NCBI GenBank assembly: GCA_946800325.1
Contig: OX326958.1
Span: forward strand, 68,011,264 to 68,075,263
Length of the DNA: 64,000 nucleotides
Reading direction: 5' to 3'
Origin: Luzula sylvatica
Taxonomy: Eukaryota; Streptophyta; Magnoliopsida; Poales; Juncaceae
Positions 46,313-57,852 of the stretch are shown in pieces (the first letter of the stretch is position 1; every line of letters starts with the position of its first letter). The translations under genes and the position numbers were made by a program. The notes beneath the pieces are model-generated. The model saw only the letters and a program-made list of their open reading frames with translations, ran no database searches and was not told the DNA's origin.

Positions 46313-48741
46313 AGCTTTCCTCCAAGCAAAAATGCAAGACTTTCATGATCCAGTTTTGATAACAATTTTTTTTTCCTAAGAGATTATGCTGCCATTTGGT
46401 CATGGCCAGGATCAACGGGGCCAAATGCCATTTTTACTAGGCGACCAAACAAACCTGATTTTCTTAAGAAATTGGTTGCGTGGCTTCGAAATCACTTCAT
46501 AATTTTGAATGTCCATCCTGTACTAAATTATAACCCCATGTAAATGGACGTGCAAATTGTAGAAACTTTACATGTCATTTAGGATCCCAATCTTTCTTTA
46601 CCATCAATCACAAGAACAACAAGAGGAAAAAAATGAAAGAAAATATCATTTTTAAGAAACGACTGGTTTGAATTAAAGCAAACCCTAAAAGGGCGATCAC
46701 CCAACTCAAAAGGGCGACAACCAAGGCAACACCAAAACCGAGGTGGAGCTACACCGCCAGAGACGTACCATGGCCAGAAAGAGAGCCGCACCACCGGGAA
46801 ACGAGTGGTACATGATACAAAGTAAATCTTACTCAAACAAAGTTACCATAAAACCCCGCAAAATGGCTGTGGCCTGCACCCATGCCCATTTTACTGCTTC
46901 AAAACTAGCTATTCTGCCATTCAAACCTTCTCCATCACTACACAACCTTCATTATCACGCTCACACTCACGCTAGAACCACCACCATGATCAACAAAAAT
47001 ACTCCGGAATCTGCTCGAGACGCCGTCCGGCAGTCCCAAGCCGACAGACCAAGCCAAACCACTCGGGCCGCCAACACCCAGCAAAGGCTCTCCTCCCAGC
47101 AGAGCGCACTGCTGTAGACTACTCCGATGGTCTCGGCCAGACCCCCTAACCATCTCACGCAGCACACTCTCCCGTACTAGCATGACCCACAGGGGGTCCA
47201 CCACTGCCGGTTCCTCTCGCCAAACAACCCACGCGCCTCCACAGGTTCAACATGTGGCAACTAACGCCTCTCTATTAAAATTAATATATTTTTAATATAT
47301 CTAGTTTTATATACTTATGTAATAAATAAAAAAAGTAGTGTGTATGTGATAAAATTGAGGAAGAAAGTATAATGAAATAAAACTTTTCTATTAATTTCTG
47401 ATTGTTACTAGCTCTTTGTACATGGTTATTTATAGTCTAATTCTACTAGCCGTTTGGGATTTTCCTAAATTACATTTGCTAGATTGTTTGCATAATTGTC
47501 TCCAAATTACAAGCTAGATACCAAATATAGCTTTGACAGCTATATTCAAGATGCTAATATTTTGTTTGTTCCAATGTAGAGCCTTGATGAATATTTTGAG
47601 CAATCATTCCTCTTTCTCAATAGTATGGATCATATGATTTATAAATGCAATCTATCTCATATGTTTTTAGAGAGAGACAAATAGAGAGAAACAAAATTCT
47701 ATGAAAAAATAGAGTAAGGAGTGTAGAAAACAATCTCACCCTTATCTCAAAATATTGTATCCATTCAATTTGTGCATTGTATCTATCTAATATCGTGTGT
47801 GTATCCTTAGGGATGTGTATCAATTCTGCAACAAGAAAAATAATAAATAAAAAGAGCCCTTACTCTCTCTGTCACTGTGCGTGCAATTCCACTTGAATTG
47901 AATTTTTTATTCAATAAAAACTGATCTCCAAACAAAAACCCCCTGATTTTCTACATTTCAATAAATAAAATTCAATCATAATTCTAACACTCTCAACAAG
48001 TTGCTTTCCGCACTTATGCTGCAACGATCATCTCAAATCCTGGACCTAGAGGAGCCCCGAGTCCAAACGTCCAAGGACGGAACTAGGGGGGACTATATCT
48101 TGTAGTATAAGAAATGATTGAGTGGTGATAGAGGATCCCTTTGGCATACTCCTCTATAGTGCTTAAAGGATCCTAACTTGATGTATTTTGTGTGTGTTTG
48201 TTTTCTTATTTTTGTGAAACAACACGAGGTAAGTTCTACTGTGTTCCTGTCACTTGATCTTACCCGAATATACAACTACAAATAATTAATGAAAAATTCT
48301 CTGGAAAAAACTCAATTACTGAATAATATTAAGTTGACTTTACGCCTATTTTCAGCGAAAAGTTCTTAATTTAAAAGTATAGTTCAGGACATGACAAAGA
48401 ACATCTCCTCAAGAAACAAATAACAATAAAAAGTTGCCATTATTAAATCTCAAACTGATGCATTCAATCATCTCTGTGTTAACTATTACATGTGCGAGTT
48501 TAATTGCGCGTTTTGCCAAGTTTCGCAAGATATTAAATCTCATATCACAATCTTTACTCATCCTCAATCACAAGATCACCATGAGGAAAACGCGCCTCTT
48601 AGTTAACAAAATCATCACATAAAAATAAACATGTAAAATTAATTACATAAAATTACAAACAAAAAAGAAGATATAATCTCAGGCTTGCAATCCTGAAATT
48701 AAATATACAAGAAAAGTAGGTAATTGCATTTGCAGACATTA
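46313..48741. other. intergenic between the copia cluster and MLO copy B
   Basis: A less AT-rich block at about 46690-47270 is open on both strands (minus ORF 46938-47204, plus ORF 46743-47117) but has no family I recognise; it may be a retroelement relic. At 46385-46480 a GTTTGTTTGGTCGCC-type sequence (minus) looks like a transposon end. The remainder is AT-rich without a gene. Confidence 0.4.
47290..47600 (-). mobile_element. possible solo LTR
   Basis: On the minus strand it contains a TATA-like CTATAAATAACCATG followed by about 120 bp of 5'-UTR-like sequence, and upstream AT-rich LTR-like DNA. The ends and target duplication are not clear. Confidence 0.3.
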
Positions 48742-51700
48742 CTAATGTATATTTAAAGGAGTAGCATCTCCTTCGGGCCCTCTCGATATATTATTCAACT
48801 GGATGCCTCCATTATGCGGAGGTGTACTATTATCTTGGGGCGTACTGCTAGAACTTTCTCCAGTCGCGGCAACCTTACCCTTGTGTTTTCTTGCATTATC
48901 TGCCCATACCACTATACCCGCATGTATATGATCATCAAATATAGCTCTCTTGAATGAACTTCCCATCTATACACAAATATACGCGTGTTTTATAAATTAT
49001 AATATTCGAATTGAATCACATTGCAGTATGCTATATCTATGGAGAAGACAAAAAAATATTTGATTATACTTACATGAGAAATAATGGCATAGAGAGGTAG
49101 AGTGCTATACGCACACACGAACTGTGTCACTACGCTGAAGCAAAAGAAACATCAGAGAAAAATATTGAGTTTTGATTCTTTCGAACAAGTGATATGTTGA
49201 GTAATTAATCAAAAGAAGAGAAACTTAACTTGATAACGAGTCTAGGGATGATATATCTCTTGCTCCCCATAATGCAAGAATCATAGCCGTAACTCGTCTG
49301 TACAAAACGGAATTACTAGGCTAGGTATTGAATACATGTAAATTGACATGACATAAAATCAAAACGAACCAGAATCCATAAGAAATGGGCAATTTCAAAT
49401 GCATTTTGGAAGAGGATGAAATGAATCAAGGTGAGAACTATTTTGGGACGTCCTAACCAGAATAGACGGTCTGATGGGGTCACCAACAAGTCTTCTACTG
49501 CGCTGTGTTTTTCCGCCACCTCGTGTGCTAGCTCTGTTATTATGTGCTCCAATTTCGCACCGATTATAAGCAGTATCTGCATTTGTATTTATTTACCAGT
49601 TCGTTATGATATTTTTCAAGGATGGTTTTTGCGAGGCAATAGCAATAGCAAGAGCAATGTAATATTCCTTACAATCAAAGGAAACAAAGATAGCCAAAAG
49701 TATGCATGCCATCCTGCAAAACAATAATGTCAAATTTGAAGAAGCTTGAGAATATGAGAATAAAATTGAGAGAGTTTGACTTCGAAAGAAGAACGTACCC
49801 TCAACATTGAGAAACAAGAAAATCAAAACACAAATCCAGAGGTACCAGCTGCAATGAATTGGATAGATACGAAGCTAACAATTATGCAAACAGTAATTTT
49901 ACTAATAGTGCTATTATTACCTTATACCAACAACCTTCTTATAATCGGCTTCGAGGGCTCGAATCATATACTTGTAGAAGTTGAACTTAGGATTGGATTT
50001 ACAATGTTTCTGACAAAGTAACGAAATAATATTTAGATATGTATCATTCGGGGATCTCAATTACTTTAGTTTTAATGAAACGTAATGAAGGGTGCTTTTA
50101 TAATGTTAACCCTATTTACTTCTAGAAAGGTATAATCGAATGATGCATCTCGAAAAAGAGAATGATGTACTTATCGAAAATTTTATTGCATGTACTAACA
50201 TTTATGAATCCATGTCTCATTGTATTGTAATCTTCTTCAGTAATCGATCCATAGAATTGCTTGAAGAAAGCATACTGCAAGAAACAGGAAAAATATTGGT
50301 TACTTACACAATTTAAGAATGCTATAATTTTAGAATTTCTTAATGTATGTACATAAAATTGATTTGCATATGGCTAATTTTGTACTTACCACCCAACCAT
50401 ACAAACCTCCAGCATTACCGAACCCCTTGAACCGATCTTTAATGAATTGAAATTGCTCTATGTGCTTGATCAACATAGGAGCTACATAATTTTATAATTT
50501 ACTTGGTGGGTTATTAAAATTAGAAACAAATTCTATGAATTTCTCAAAAAAAGAAAAAGAAAAAAGAGATTTTATGCGAGAAGATGTGTAAATTAAGAGA
50601 TTTTTTTTTTTTTGGAAAATAGTAAATTAAGAGATTGTTTAGATTCATATTAAATCATACTAGATCCATCTCCATTTTGTATCAAATCTTGTTGAATTAT
50701 ATTTTCCCGGTGCTTCAACTTTCTCATCTGAGTACAAAGAGAGAATTATTAAATATATTCATATATTAGCATGAAAATGCTTAATTTATTTGTGAAAATT
50801 GAAAAGAAATTTCTTTAAGGATATAATACCCGAATAATTCCTAAGAGAACAGTGATTGCACTGAGAACCACATGCGTGATCGCCAGTATGAAAATAAATA
50901 TGTGCAATTGGTGCACCGCTTCTGCCGAAAGTAGCGACACATGCTAACATAGTTCAAGAAAATGAAAAAAATTCATTAGCCGGAAGGTAGATTTTAGAGA
51001 AAATTCCCCCAAAAATCTGGTTTTTTTCAACCAAATACATACAGATCTAGATGTAATGAATCATGATTGTTACTTAAAGTTTAGTGAAACATTTATCATT
51101 TACTTATTGGTTTCTAAATTCTAAAATTTTTAATGTAAAACATACCGTCTTGCTGCAGGGGGCAGGGCCGCCACCTCCGGCAGCCAAAAGCCGCCTCCCT
51201 CCTGTGAAAACTCCGGGCAGGAAATCAACTTGAATTTTTTCAGTTGTCTTAAACAAGGGATCATTTTTAGTGCACGGGAGCAAATCGTGCATTACTGTTC
51301 TGGGTATACATATTTGCTGTAACCTCGTTTGGATCACCATCAGAAGAAGGGAGATGAACCCCAGAAGCATCAATTCTGGTTAAAGTAACAAAATATTTTA
51401 ACATGTTTATATTCTAGTTAATATTTAATACGATCACATATTGCAGTTAACGAGAAACAACCTTCTTTAACCTTTTGCAATGCCTCGAAAAGGGGCTTCC
51501 GGTTCTTCTTTTTTAAAACCTACAATTCCTCGCAAAAGTTCATTTATATACTAGAGAAATTGTTCAATAATATCAATACTAAAATTAAAAGTCTGTGTCA
51601 TGAATGCAAATGAATTTGCATTCGACGATGAAAATATGTATTATGTATACGACCTTTCCGGCACAGTGAAGAAGCCGCTCGAAAACCAAGGAAACCACAA

Positions 51701-51788
51701 CGATGAAAGAACAAACTACAACGAGAATCCATGTCGGTGTATACTCGAGACCGAGATCCACGACATCCGTTTCATCTCCTCCAGCCAT
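48742..51788 (-). CDS. MLO-like seven-transmembrane protein (copy B)
   Basis: Fourteen exons: 51788-51654, 51519-51462, 51375-51146, 50943-50830, 50727-50661, 50481-50390, 50274-50200, 50009-49921, 49848-49799, 49713-49673, 49576-49370, 49297-49230, 49134-49074 and 48966-48742, all GT-AG, about 503 residues. Its structure matches copy A exon by exon, except that copy A has exons 1+2 and 9+10 each fused. Marks: LEYTPTWI, KPLFEALQKVKE, ELMLLGFISLLLM, AVHQLHIFIFILAITHV, GFGNAGGLYGWV, WYLW...NVEGWHAYFW, IGAKLEHII and AYSTLPLYAIISH. The post-helix-7 region keeps a Trp and basic residues (VVWADNARKHKGK), as expected for calmodulin binding. It is a tandem paralogue of copy A, about 8.6 kb upstream in transcription order. 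Confidence 0.93.
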
Positions 51789-53410
51789 TTTTGCTATTTT
51801 TTTGTTGGAACCTTTGGTTTTCTTTCTCCTCCTTTTTCTTTCTTATATATAAATTAGGGAGAGAATTATTTCCAGCTTCTTTATTTTAATTTTATAATTG
51901 TCCTCTATTTCTCTCTTTCTTTTTGAAAAATTTCTCCTCACACACACACATTTGGGAGGTCGAAATGGAAAAAAAAAACTGGAGAGAAATATATATTTTT
52001 ATTTTATTTTAAGGCGTAAAGTCTATTAAAAAAAATGAAAAATTATATTCTACCACATAAAACCCCATAAAAATGGGTCAAATGTCCTCGATGACATCAT
52101 CAATTGTGTGTTAATCGGTTCGTACCTATCATAATCTTAATTAAAATTGATTTTTTTGTTAGTTAATTGGTCTGTACCTACCATATTTAATTAAAATTAA
52201 TTTTTTAGCGTGATTAATCATTAATCCAATAAACGTAATGACGTCATCGGAAACTTTTATTCCATTTTTGTGGAACACCATTATATTCTCTAAAAAATTC
52301 TTTCAATTTTGTTTTTAAAAAAAAAAGAAGATCTTCGTTGATTTTTTATTTAGTAGTTTTTTTAATTTCTTGGAGGGGACTTGGTCTTATCTTATATGAA
52401 TTGGAGAAGATATAAACATAGTTTGATTGGCTCATCCGAAAAAAATTAATTAACTAATGACATATTAAGCTATTATTGAAGTAATAACATGACAAAGAAC
52501 GTTTCCTAAAAAAATAAAATATACATATATAGCTATTATCGAATGTGAAATTGGGGTATTTTATTGTGTTTCAACTCTGAATTAGCAATTAGCTGTCCTT
52601 AAATACAATAAAAAGACTATGACTTTGGTAAAGATTAAAGTACTGCTAGTTGTACTAAATAGATATCTCCATTATTAAGCCTCTGTTTTTCTGAGAAATT
52701 TATCTCATTTAATTAAATGAAGAATGCTCAAAGTTTTTATGTTATTATTTATTGACAGATCAACACTAATAAACTTGTACAGCTTATTCAATATAATTCA
52801 ATAAACTTGGAGGGAGTTATTGCCAAAACTGCAGAAAATATTAGGGCATAGTATCGTTTAATTAGTTAGGAATTCAGATTTTAAAAAGAGGGGAATTTTA
52901 TATGCCCCTTGAAAAGATCAAATTATTTTATTTGTACTTAGAAAATTGCAAAACATATCGAGTATCACTGTGAACATGAGTCACACGAACTTTCCTTATG
53001 AGAACTTGTAGGGCCCGATAGTATTTTTGGGTAAAATACTTTCTTGAAAAGAAAAATTCTAGTCTTGTATCTGGTCTAGTTTGAAAATGAGAATAAAGTA
53101 ATGTCTCATATTTAAACATAAAATAGCTGGAATTTTATTAATTAGAAAGAAGAAACCGAACCCAACAATGACTCTAGAACGAGCCCGTGCCACTCTGGTA
53201 CAAGGAGAGATGTCAAAATATGATTCGATAAAAAAAATGACTCGACTCGTCTAAATCTGAATTCGATCCGAACTGAATTTTTTGAAAAGTTAAATCGAAA
53301 TCGAACCAAAACCGAACGAGTTGAATCCGAAATCGAACTGAAACCTGAACGGATCGTAACCCGAACGACCCGAGACACGAATGATCAAAAATTAAATCGA
53401 AAGCTGATGG
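51789..53410. other. promoter side of MLO copy B and AT-rich intergenic DNA
   Basis: A possible short inverted-repeat element lies at about 52045-52290, with ends sharing AAAAATGG and GATGACATCA/GATGACGTCA words in inverted orientation. At 53220-53400 degenerate CGAACTGAA/GAAATCGAAC repeats resemble decayed transposon subterminal repeats. No gene seen. Confidence 0.4.
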
Positions 53411-53615
53411 GGGAGTTCTATCTACATCCTTTTTTCATTATAATTTTTTTTGTATAGTTATTTTTTTAATAAACAATTCAGATATCTTATATAGCCTAAA
53501 ATTGATTGATAAATATATTTGAAATATTTCGTTAAATACTCATTAATTGATAATTATTCAAAATATGTTTGAAAATTGATGTAACATAAGCAAAAACATG
53601 TACGATAGAACTCCC
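53411..53615. mobile_element. short inverted-repeat element (205 bp)
   Basis: Both ends read GGGAGTTCTATC on opposite strands (12 of 12). The interior is AT-rich, with a TAATTATTCAAAATATTTGAA-like core also seen near 16860. The ends are close to those at 37195 and 39199. Confidence 0.65.
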
Positions 53616-53950
53616 TAAGCGGAATTTAACTCAATTTTTATTTCTTCCCGAAGCGAACCCCGTAACTGAAGATTAACGCAAAAAAAAATTTCATTTTGTT
53701 TCAATTTTTTTTGGTGCAAAAATGCACAAAACAAAGTCTAAACATTTAAAAAATGAAATATTTTATTTTTCTTAAAATGCTAATTACAGTCTAACACAAG
53801 AAAAATACTATGTTTTATTTTGTTTATAAAAAAACTCAAGACTAACACAGACAAATTTAACTTCTTTTTTCTAAAATTTCGACCAAATGCAAAAAGTTAG
53901 GGAAAGCCTTGGTCTGGGCGAGCTTTACTACTCTTGTCGAGATTTTTCGA

Positions 53951-54563
53951 AATCCACCTAACATTTTTGGGATTTATCAAAAATCCTCTAACTTGTATAT
54001 TACTTCAAAAGCTAACTTTAACATTCCATCTATTTTTTCTTATTTTTGGACAAAAAAAACTTTATTGATTTTTTTTTATAAATTCTTTTATTCAATATAA
54101 ATTAATAAATGTGTAAATAAATTAAATATATCACATTATTATACTTAAATTTTTTATGATAATATTTTATAACTCAGTATTTTATTTTACTATCTATAAT
54201 ATAATAAAATATATAAAGTATTATGTTATTAAATAAATACTATTTCATATTTCCTTTTTTATTTTTTACATGAAATAGTTTTATATAAATAATCATATAA
54301 TAAATTATAGAGTAGGATAATAAATATCATAATATAATATAATATTATATTGCATAATATTTTTATTTTTTAGGTTATATAATAAATTGAATTATATAAT
54401 AAATTGGGCGGGGTATTTTGGTCCAAAAAGAATAATTTGGATGGAATGTTAAAGATAACGCCAGTATGATTTTGGAAAATTCAACTCAATTTGTATGAGT
54501 TTTTTTTGAAGTAATCTAGAAGTTAGGGGTTTTTTAAAAAATCTCAAAAAAATTAGGTGGATG
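53951..54563. mobile_element. foldback element with about 60-bp inverted arms
   Basis: The left arm (ATCCACCTAACATTTTTGGG, through CTAACTTGTATATTACTTCA) is the imperfect reverse complement of the right arm ending TTAGGTGGAT at about 54561. The interior is AT-rich with a GGTATTTTGGTCC motif. No ORF. Confidence 0.65.
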
Positions 54564-55048
54564 TTGAGGAATTCCCCACAAAAGTAAAATCTACCACCTG
54601 AAAAAAAATCAGTTGAGAAAAATACTCATAATTATATGTTTATTTAAAAAAAACTCCTTAATTTAAAATTAACACAAACAAATTACTATTTTTTTTTCAG
54701 AAAAAATCACAAAAATACGAAAAGTGAAGTCAAACACCTAGATAAAAAAAATTCTCATATTTTCTAAAAATACCAAAATATATGACTAAAACAAGAAAAA
54801 TACTTAGATATCATGTTTTATACAAAAAAATACTCAATTTTCATGATGCCTTGAAAATACTACGTAATACAATACTAATACATACAAATATATATTTTTC
54901 TCAATTGTATGGTCATTTATCTTGTAAGTATGTGTTTCGATTGTTGTTTTTTTTTTATTTTTTTTTTTTACAATAATATCATTTGGTTAGGTTTGTTTTT
55001 TATTTTGATTATCAAGAAAAATAAATTTTATTTGACTTATTACATGAT

Positions 55049-55081
55049 AAAACCCGCAGCGAACCGCGGGTATATCTCTAG
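55049..55081 (+). mobile_element. Helitron 3' terminus (5' end not found)
   Basis: A GC hairpin CCCGCAGCGAACCGCGGG at about 55053-55070 is followed by TATATCT and CTAG ending at 55081, then T. This is the canonical Helitron 3' end and is very close to the one at 7599. The start of the element could not be placed in the AT-rich DNA to the left. Confidence 0.7.
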
Positions 55082-55786
55082 TCATAGTAATAGCGCAAAA
55101 TTAATATATCGATCCTTACATGTACCAATATTTTTGCATATAATATTATGTCAGATCTCTCAAGTTAGACATAATTATCTAAATAAACATGTTATGTGGG
55201 TACTTAACGACCGCATCAAATTATCACATATATAATGCACCGAACCAATTAAAACTTTGTCCAAAAGTAACTGACCGGATAATGTACATTTTTTTTGCAA
55301 AATAGATTGGATATATAATGCACTGTTAAACTTAAAAGTGTGATACATGGAAATCTCAAATTATCACATACATATATACAACCGCAAAACAAGAAATATC
55401 ATGTAAAATAATATTAATACAATAAATATATTGTATGTGTTATCCATCATCTCAAAAACAATATATAATCCAACAAAGTTAAGAAAGTTAAGTATCTTGA
55501 AAAAAATGACACAAATACATGACTCGCATAAATTTTACAAGATCCAAAAATATCCCACCTTCTCCTTAAATATAAATTATAACAATATAACCCCATAAAA
55601 ATAGAATATATCATATGTTCATTCCAAAAAAAATAAATCATTTTTATACAAAATGTCATTTCGTGTATGTGACAAAAACAAATTGAAATAGCATCCTTTC
55701 TTGAACTTTTTGAGCAAAAAAAGATTAAATTTATTTTTACATTTCTTAGTAAATGGTATATGATCGATCATAAAATTATATTCATA
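55082..55786. other. intergenic between two Helitron ends
   Basis: AT-rich, with a TTATCACATATATA-type motif repeated at about 55219 and 55364. No gene. Confidence 0.4.
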
Positions 55787-57852
55787 CTAGCATTACCCCC
55801 GCGCAATTGCGCGGGGCTGTTCGGGTTTATAAGTAATGTAGTTGAAAAAAATTGTTGTTCATTTTGTGTATGTGACTTTCTTTTTGTAATCATTATTATA
55901 TGTGTAATTTAGTGTGTTGTGTGCGAGTGAAATTTTGTAGCAAAAATCGTTTGAATATTTTCAGAGCCGGATTTCTTGAATAATTCAAACGGTTATTGCT
56001 AAAAAAATTATCTATATTTTATACTTCATAAGTAAAATAAGGAAAAAGAACGAATGAGTGGTCATGAAATTTATTAAGAACATAATAGTTCAGAAAACAT
56101 TGCTGAAAAAAAGAGTGTTTTTAATTTCACAAATCCTTAATTTCGCTACATATTTAGCACAAATATTTTTCGTCCTTTGTGTAGTCAGCCAACAACAAAG
56201 TTTGACGATGTCATCGCTAACCGTTTCGTTCGAACATTTAATTTAAATTATGTCATGATTATTCGCACATCCATGATTTGGTATATTTTTAACCCCCTAA
56301 TTTTTTTTGGATATTATAAAAAATTCTCTATCTTTTCGTAAATTCCAAAAAAAAAAAACTCTTTACCAAACTTTTATTTTAAAATACTCCTTATGGATGA
56401 TATTAATTTTTTTTTCCCAAAATACCCTCCAAATCTCATATGTAATAATTAAAACTTATTTTTGTTATTTTTTATTAATTTTAAGAAAATTCATAAACAC
56501 TTCTTAACACGTAGTGATTTAAAAAAATTTAAATTATTACATATTTTGTTTATATAATTTTAATATTACATTCTTTATTCATAAAAAAACTAACATTAAA
56601 TGATAATAAATAAACATCTTGCAAATATATTCATAGAAAATATCTATTTAAACATCTATTTTTTATTTTAGTTTTCTTTTTATGTATTTTTTAATAGTTT
56701 TGTGATATTTTATTTTTAAATATTTGCAAGATGTTCTTTTATTAATATTGTTCAACTTATTATAATTTTATTTTAGTTTTTCAAGAAAAATAATAAAGGA
56801 CCAAAATATAAATTTTAAAACTTCGAAGGACCAAAATGCAAATATAAAGGACCAAAATGTGAAAAAAGGACCAAAATATATTTTTTTTAAAAAAATAGGA
56901 CCAATTTGAGGCCCCTGGACTAAAATGTAAATTTCAAAACTTCGAAGGGCCAAAATGCAAATATAAAGGACCAAAATGTATAAAAAAAGGACCAAAATGT
57001 AATTGTTTTTCGAAAAAAGGACCAATTTGTAAATAAAAAAGGACCAAAATATATAATAAAAAAAAAATTACAAATAGGCCCCTGGTGACGTGGCTGCACC
57101 AGGCAAGAAAAATAATAAAGGACCAAAATGTAAATTTTAAAACTTCGAAGGACCAAAATGCAAATATAAAGGACCAAAATGTGAAAAAAGGACCAAAATA
57201 TATATTTTTTTTAAAAATAGGATCAATTTGAGGCCCCTGGACTAAAATATAAATTTCAAAACTTCGAAGGGTCAAAATGCAAATATAAAGGACCAAAATG
57301 TAAAAAAAAGGACTAAAATATAATTTTTTTTCGAAAAAAGGACCAATTTGTAAATAAAAAAGTACCAAATTGTAAAAAAAATATTTGTTTTTTACAAATA
57401 GGCCCCTGGTGATGTGGCTGCACCAGGAGGCAGCAAACTGGACTAAAATATAAATTTCAAAACTTTGAAGGACCTAAATGCAAATATAAAGGACCGAAAT
57501 GTAATTTTTTTTCGAAAAAAGGACCAATTTGTAAATAAAAAAGGACCAAAATAGAAATTTCAAAACTTCGAAGGGCCAAAATGCAAATATAAAGGACCAA
57601 AATGGAAAAAAGGACCAATTTGTAAATAAAAAAGGACCAAAATAGAAATTTCAAAACTTTGAAGGGCCAAAATGCAAATACAAAGGACCAAAATGTAAAA
57701 AAAAGGACTAAAATGTAATTGTTTTTCGAAAAAAAGACCAATTTGTAAATCAAAAAGGACCAAAATGTAAAAAAAAAAAAAATTTTACAAATAGGCCCCT
57801 GGTGACGTGGCTGCACCAGGAGGCAGCAAATCCCCTTGCATTAGTATATAGA
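55787..57852 (-). mobile_element. complete non-autonomous Helitron (about 2.07 kb)
   Basis: On the minus strand it starts TCTATATACTAATGCAAGGG at 57852, preceded by A. It ends with a perfect hairpin CCCCGCGCAATTGCGCGGGG (55795-55814), then GTAATG and CTAG at 55787, followed by T. These are the TC...CTRR ends and A/T insertion site of Helitrons. A TCTATC start at 57856 is an alternative. No Rep/helicase is present. The 5' half is a tandem-repeat array; the 3' half is AT-rich with no ORF of note. Confidence 0.85.
56770..57830. repeat. tandem array of GGACCAAAATG-type units inside the Helitron
   Basis: Dozens of copies of GGACCAAAAT separated by short A/T linkers (TGCAAATATAAA, TGTAAAAAA, TTTGTAAATAAAAA). 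A higher-order unit of roughly 300 bp contains GGCCCCTGGTGACGTGGCTG and recurs near 57080, 57400 and 57795 (truncated near 56920). Long minus-strand ORFs here (up to 144 codons, Phe/Ile/Leu/Trp-rich) are translations of the repeat, not genes. Confidence 0.92.

Noticed and set aside
46938..47204. 88-codon Gly/Ser/Val-rich minus-strand ORF
   Set aside because: The opposite strand is also open over the same block and I recognise no domain; probably compositional or a retroelement relic.
56768..57816. Hydrophobic minus-strand ORFs up to 144 codons
   Set aside because: They translate the GGACCAAAAT tandem array inside the Helitron; the peptide repeats only mirror the DNA repeat.
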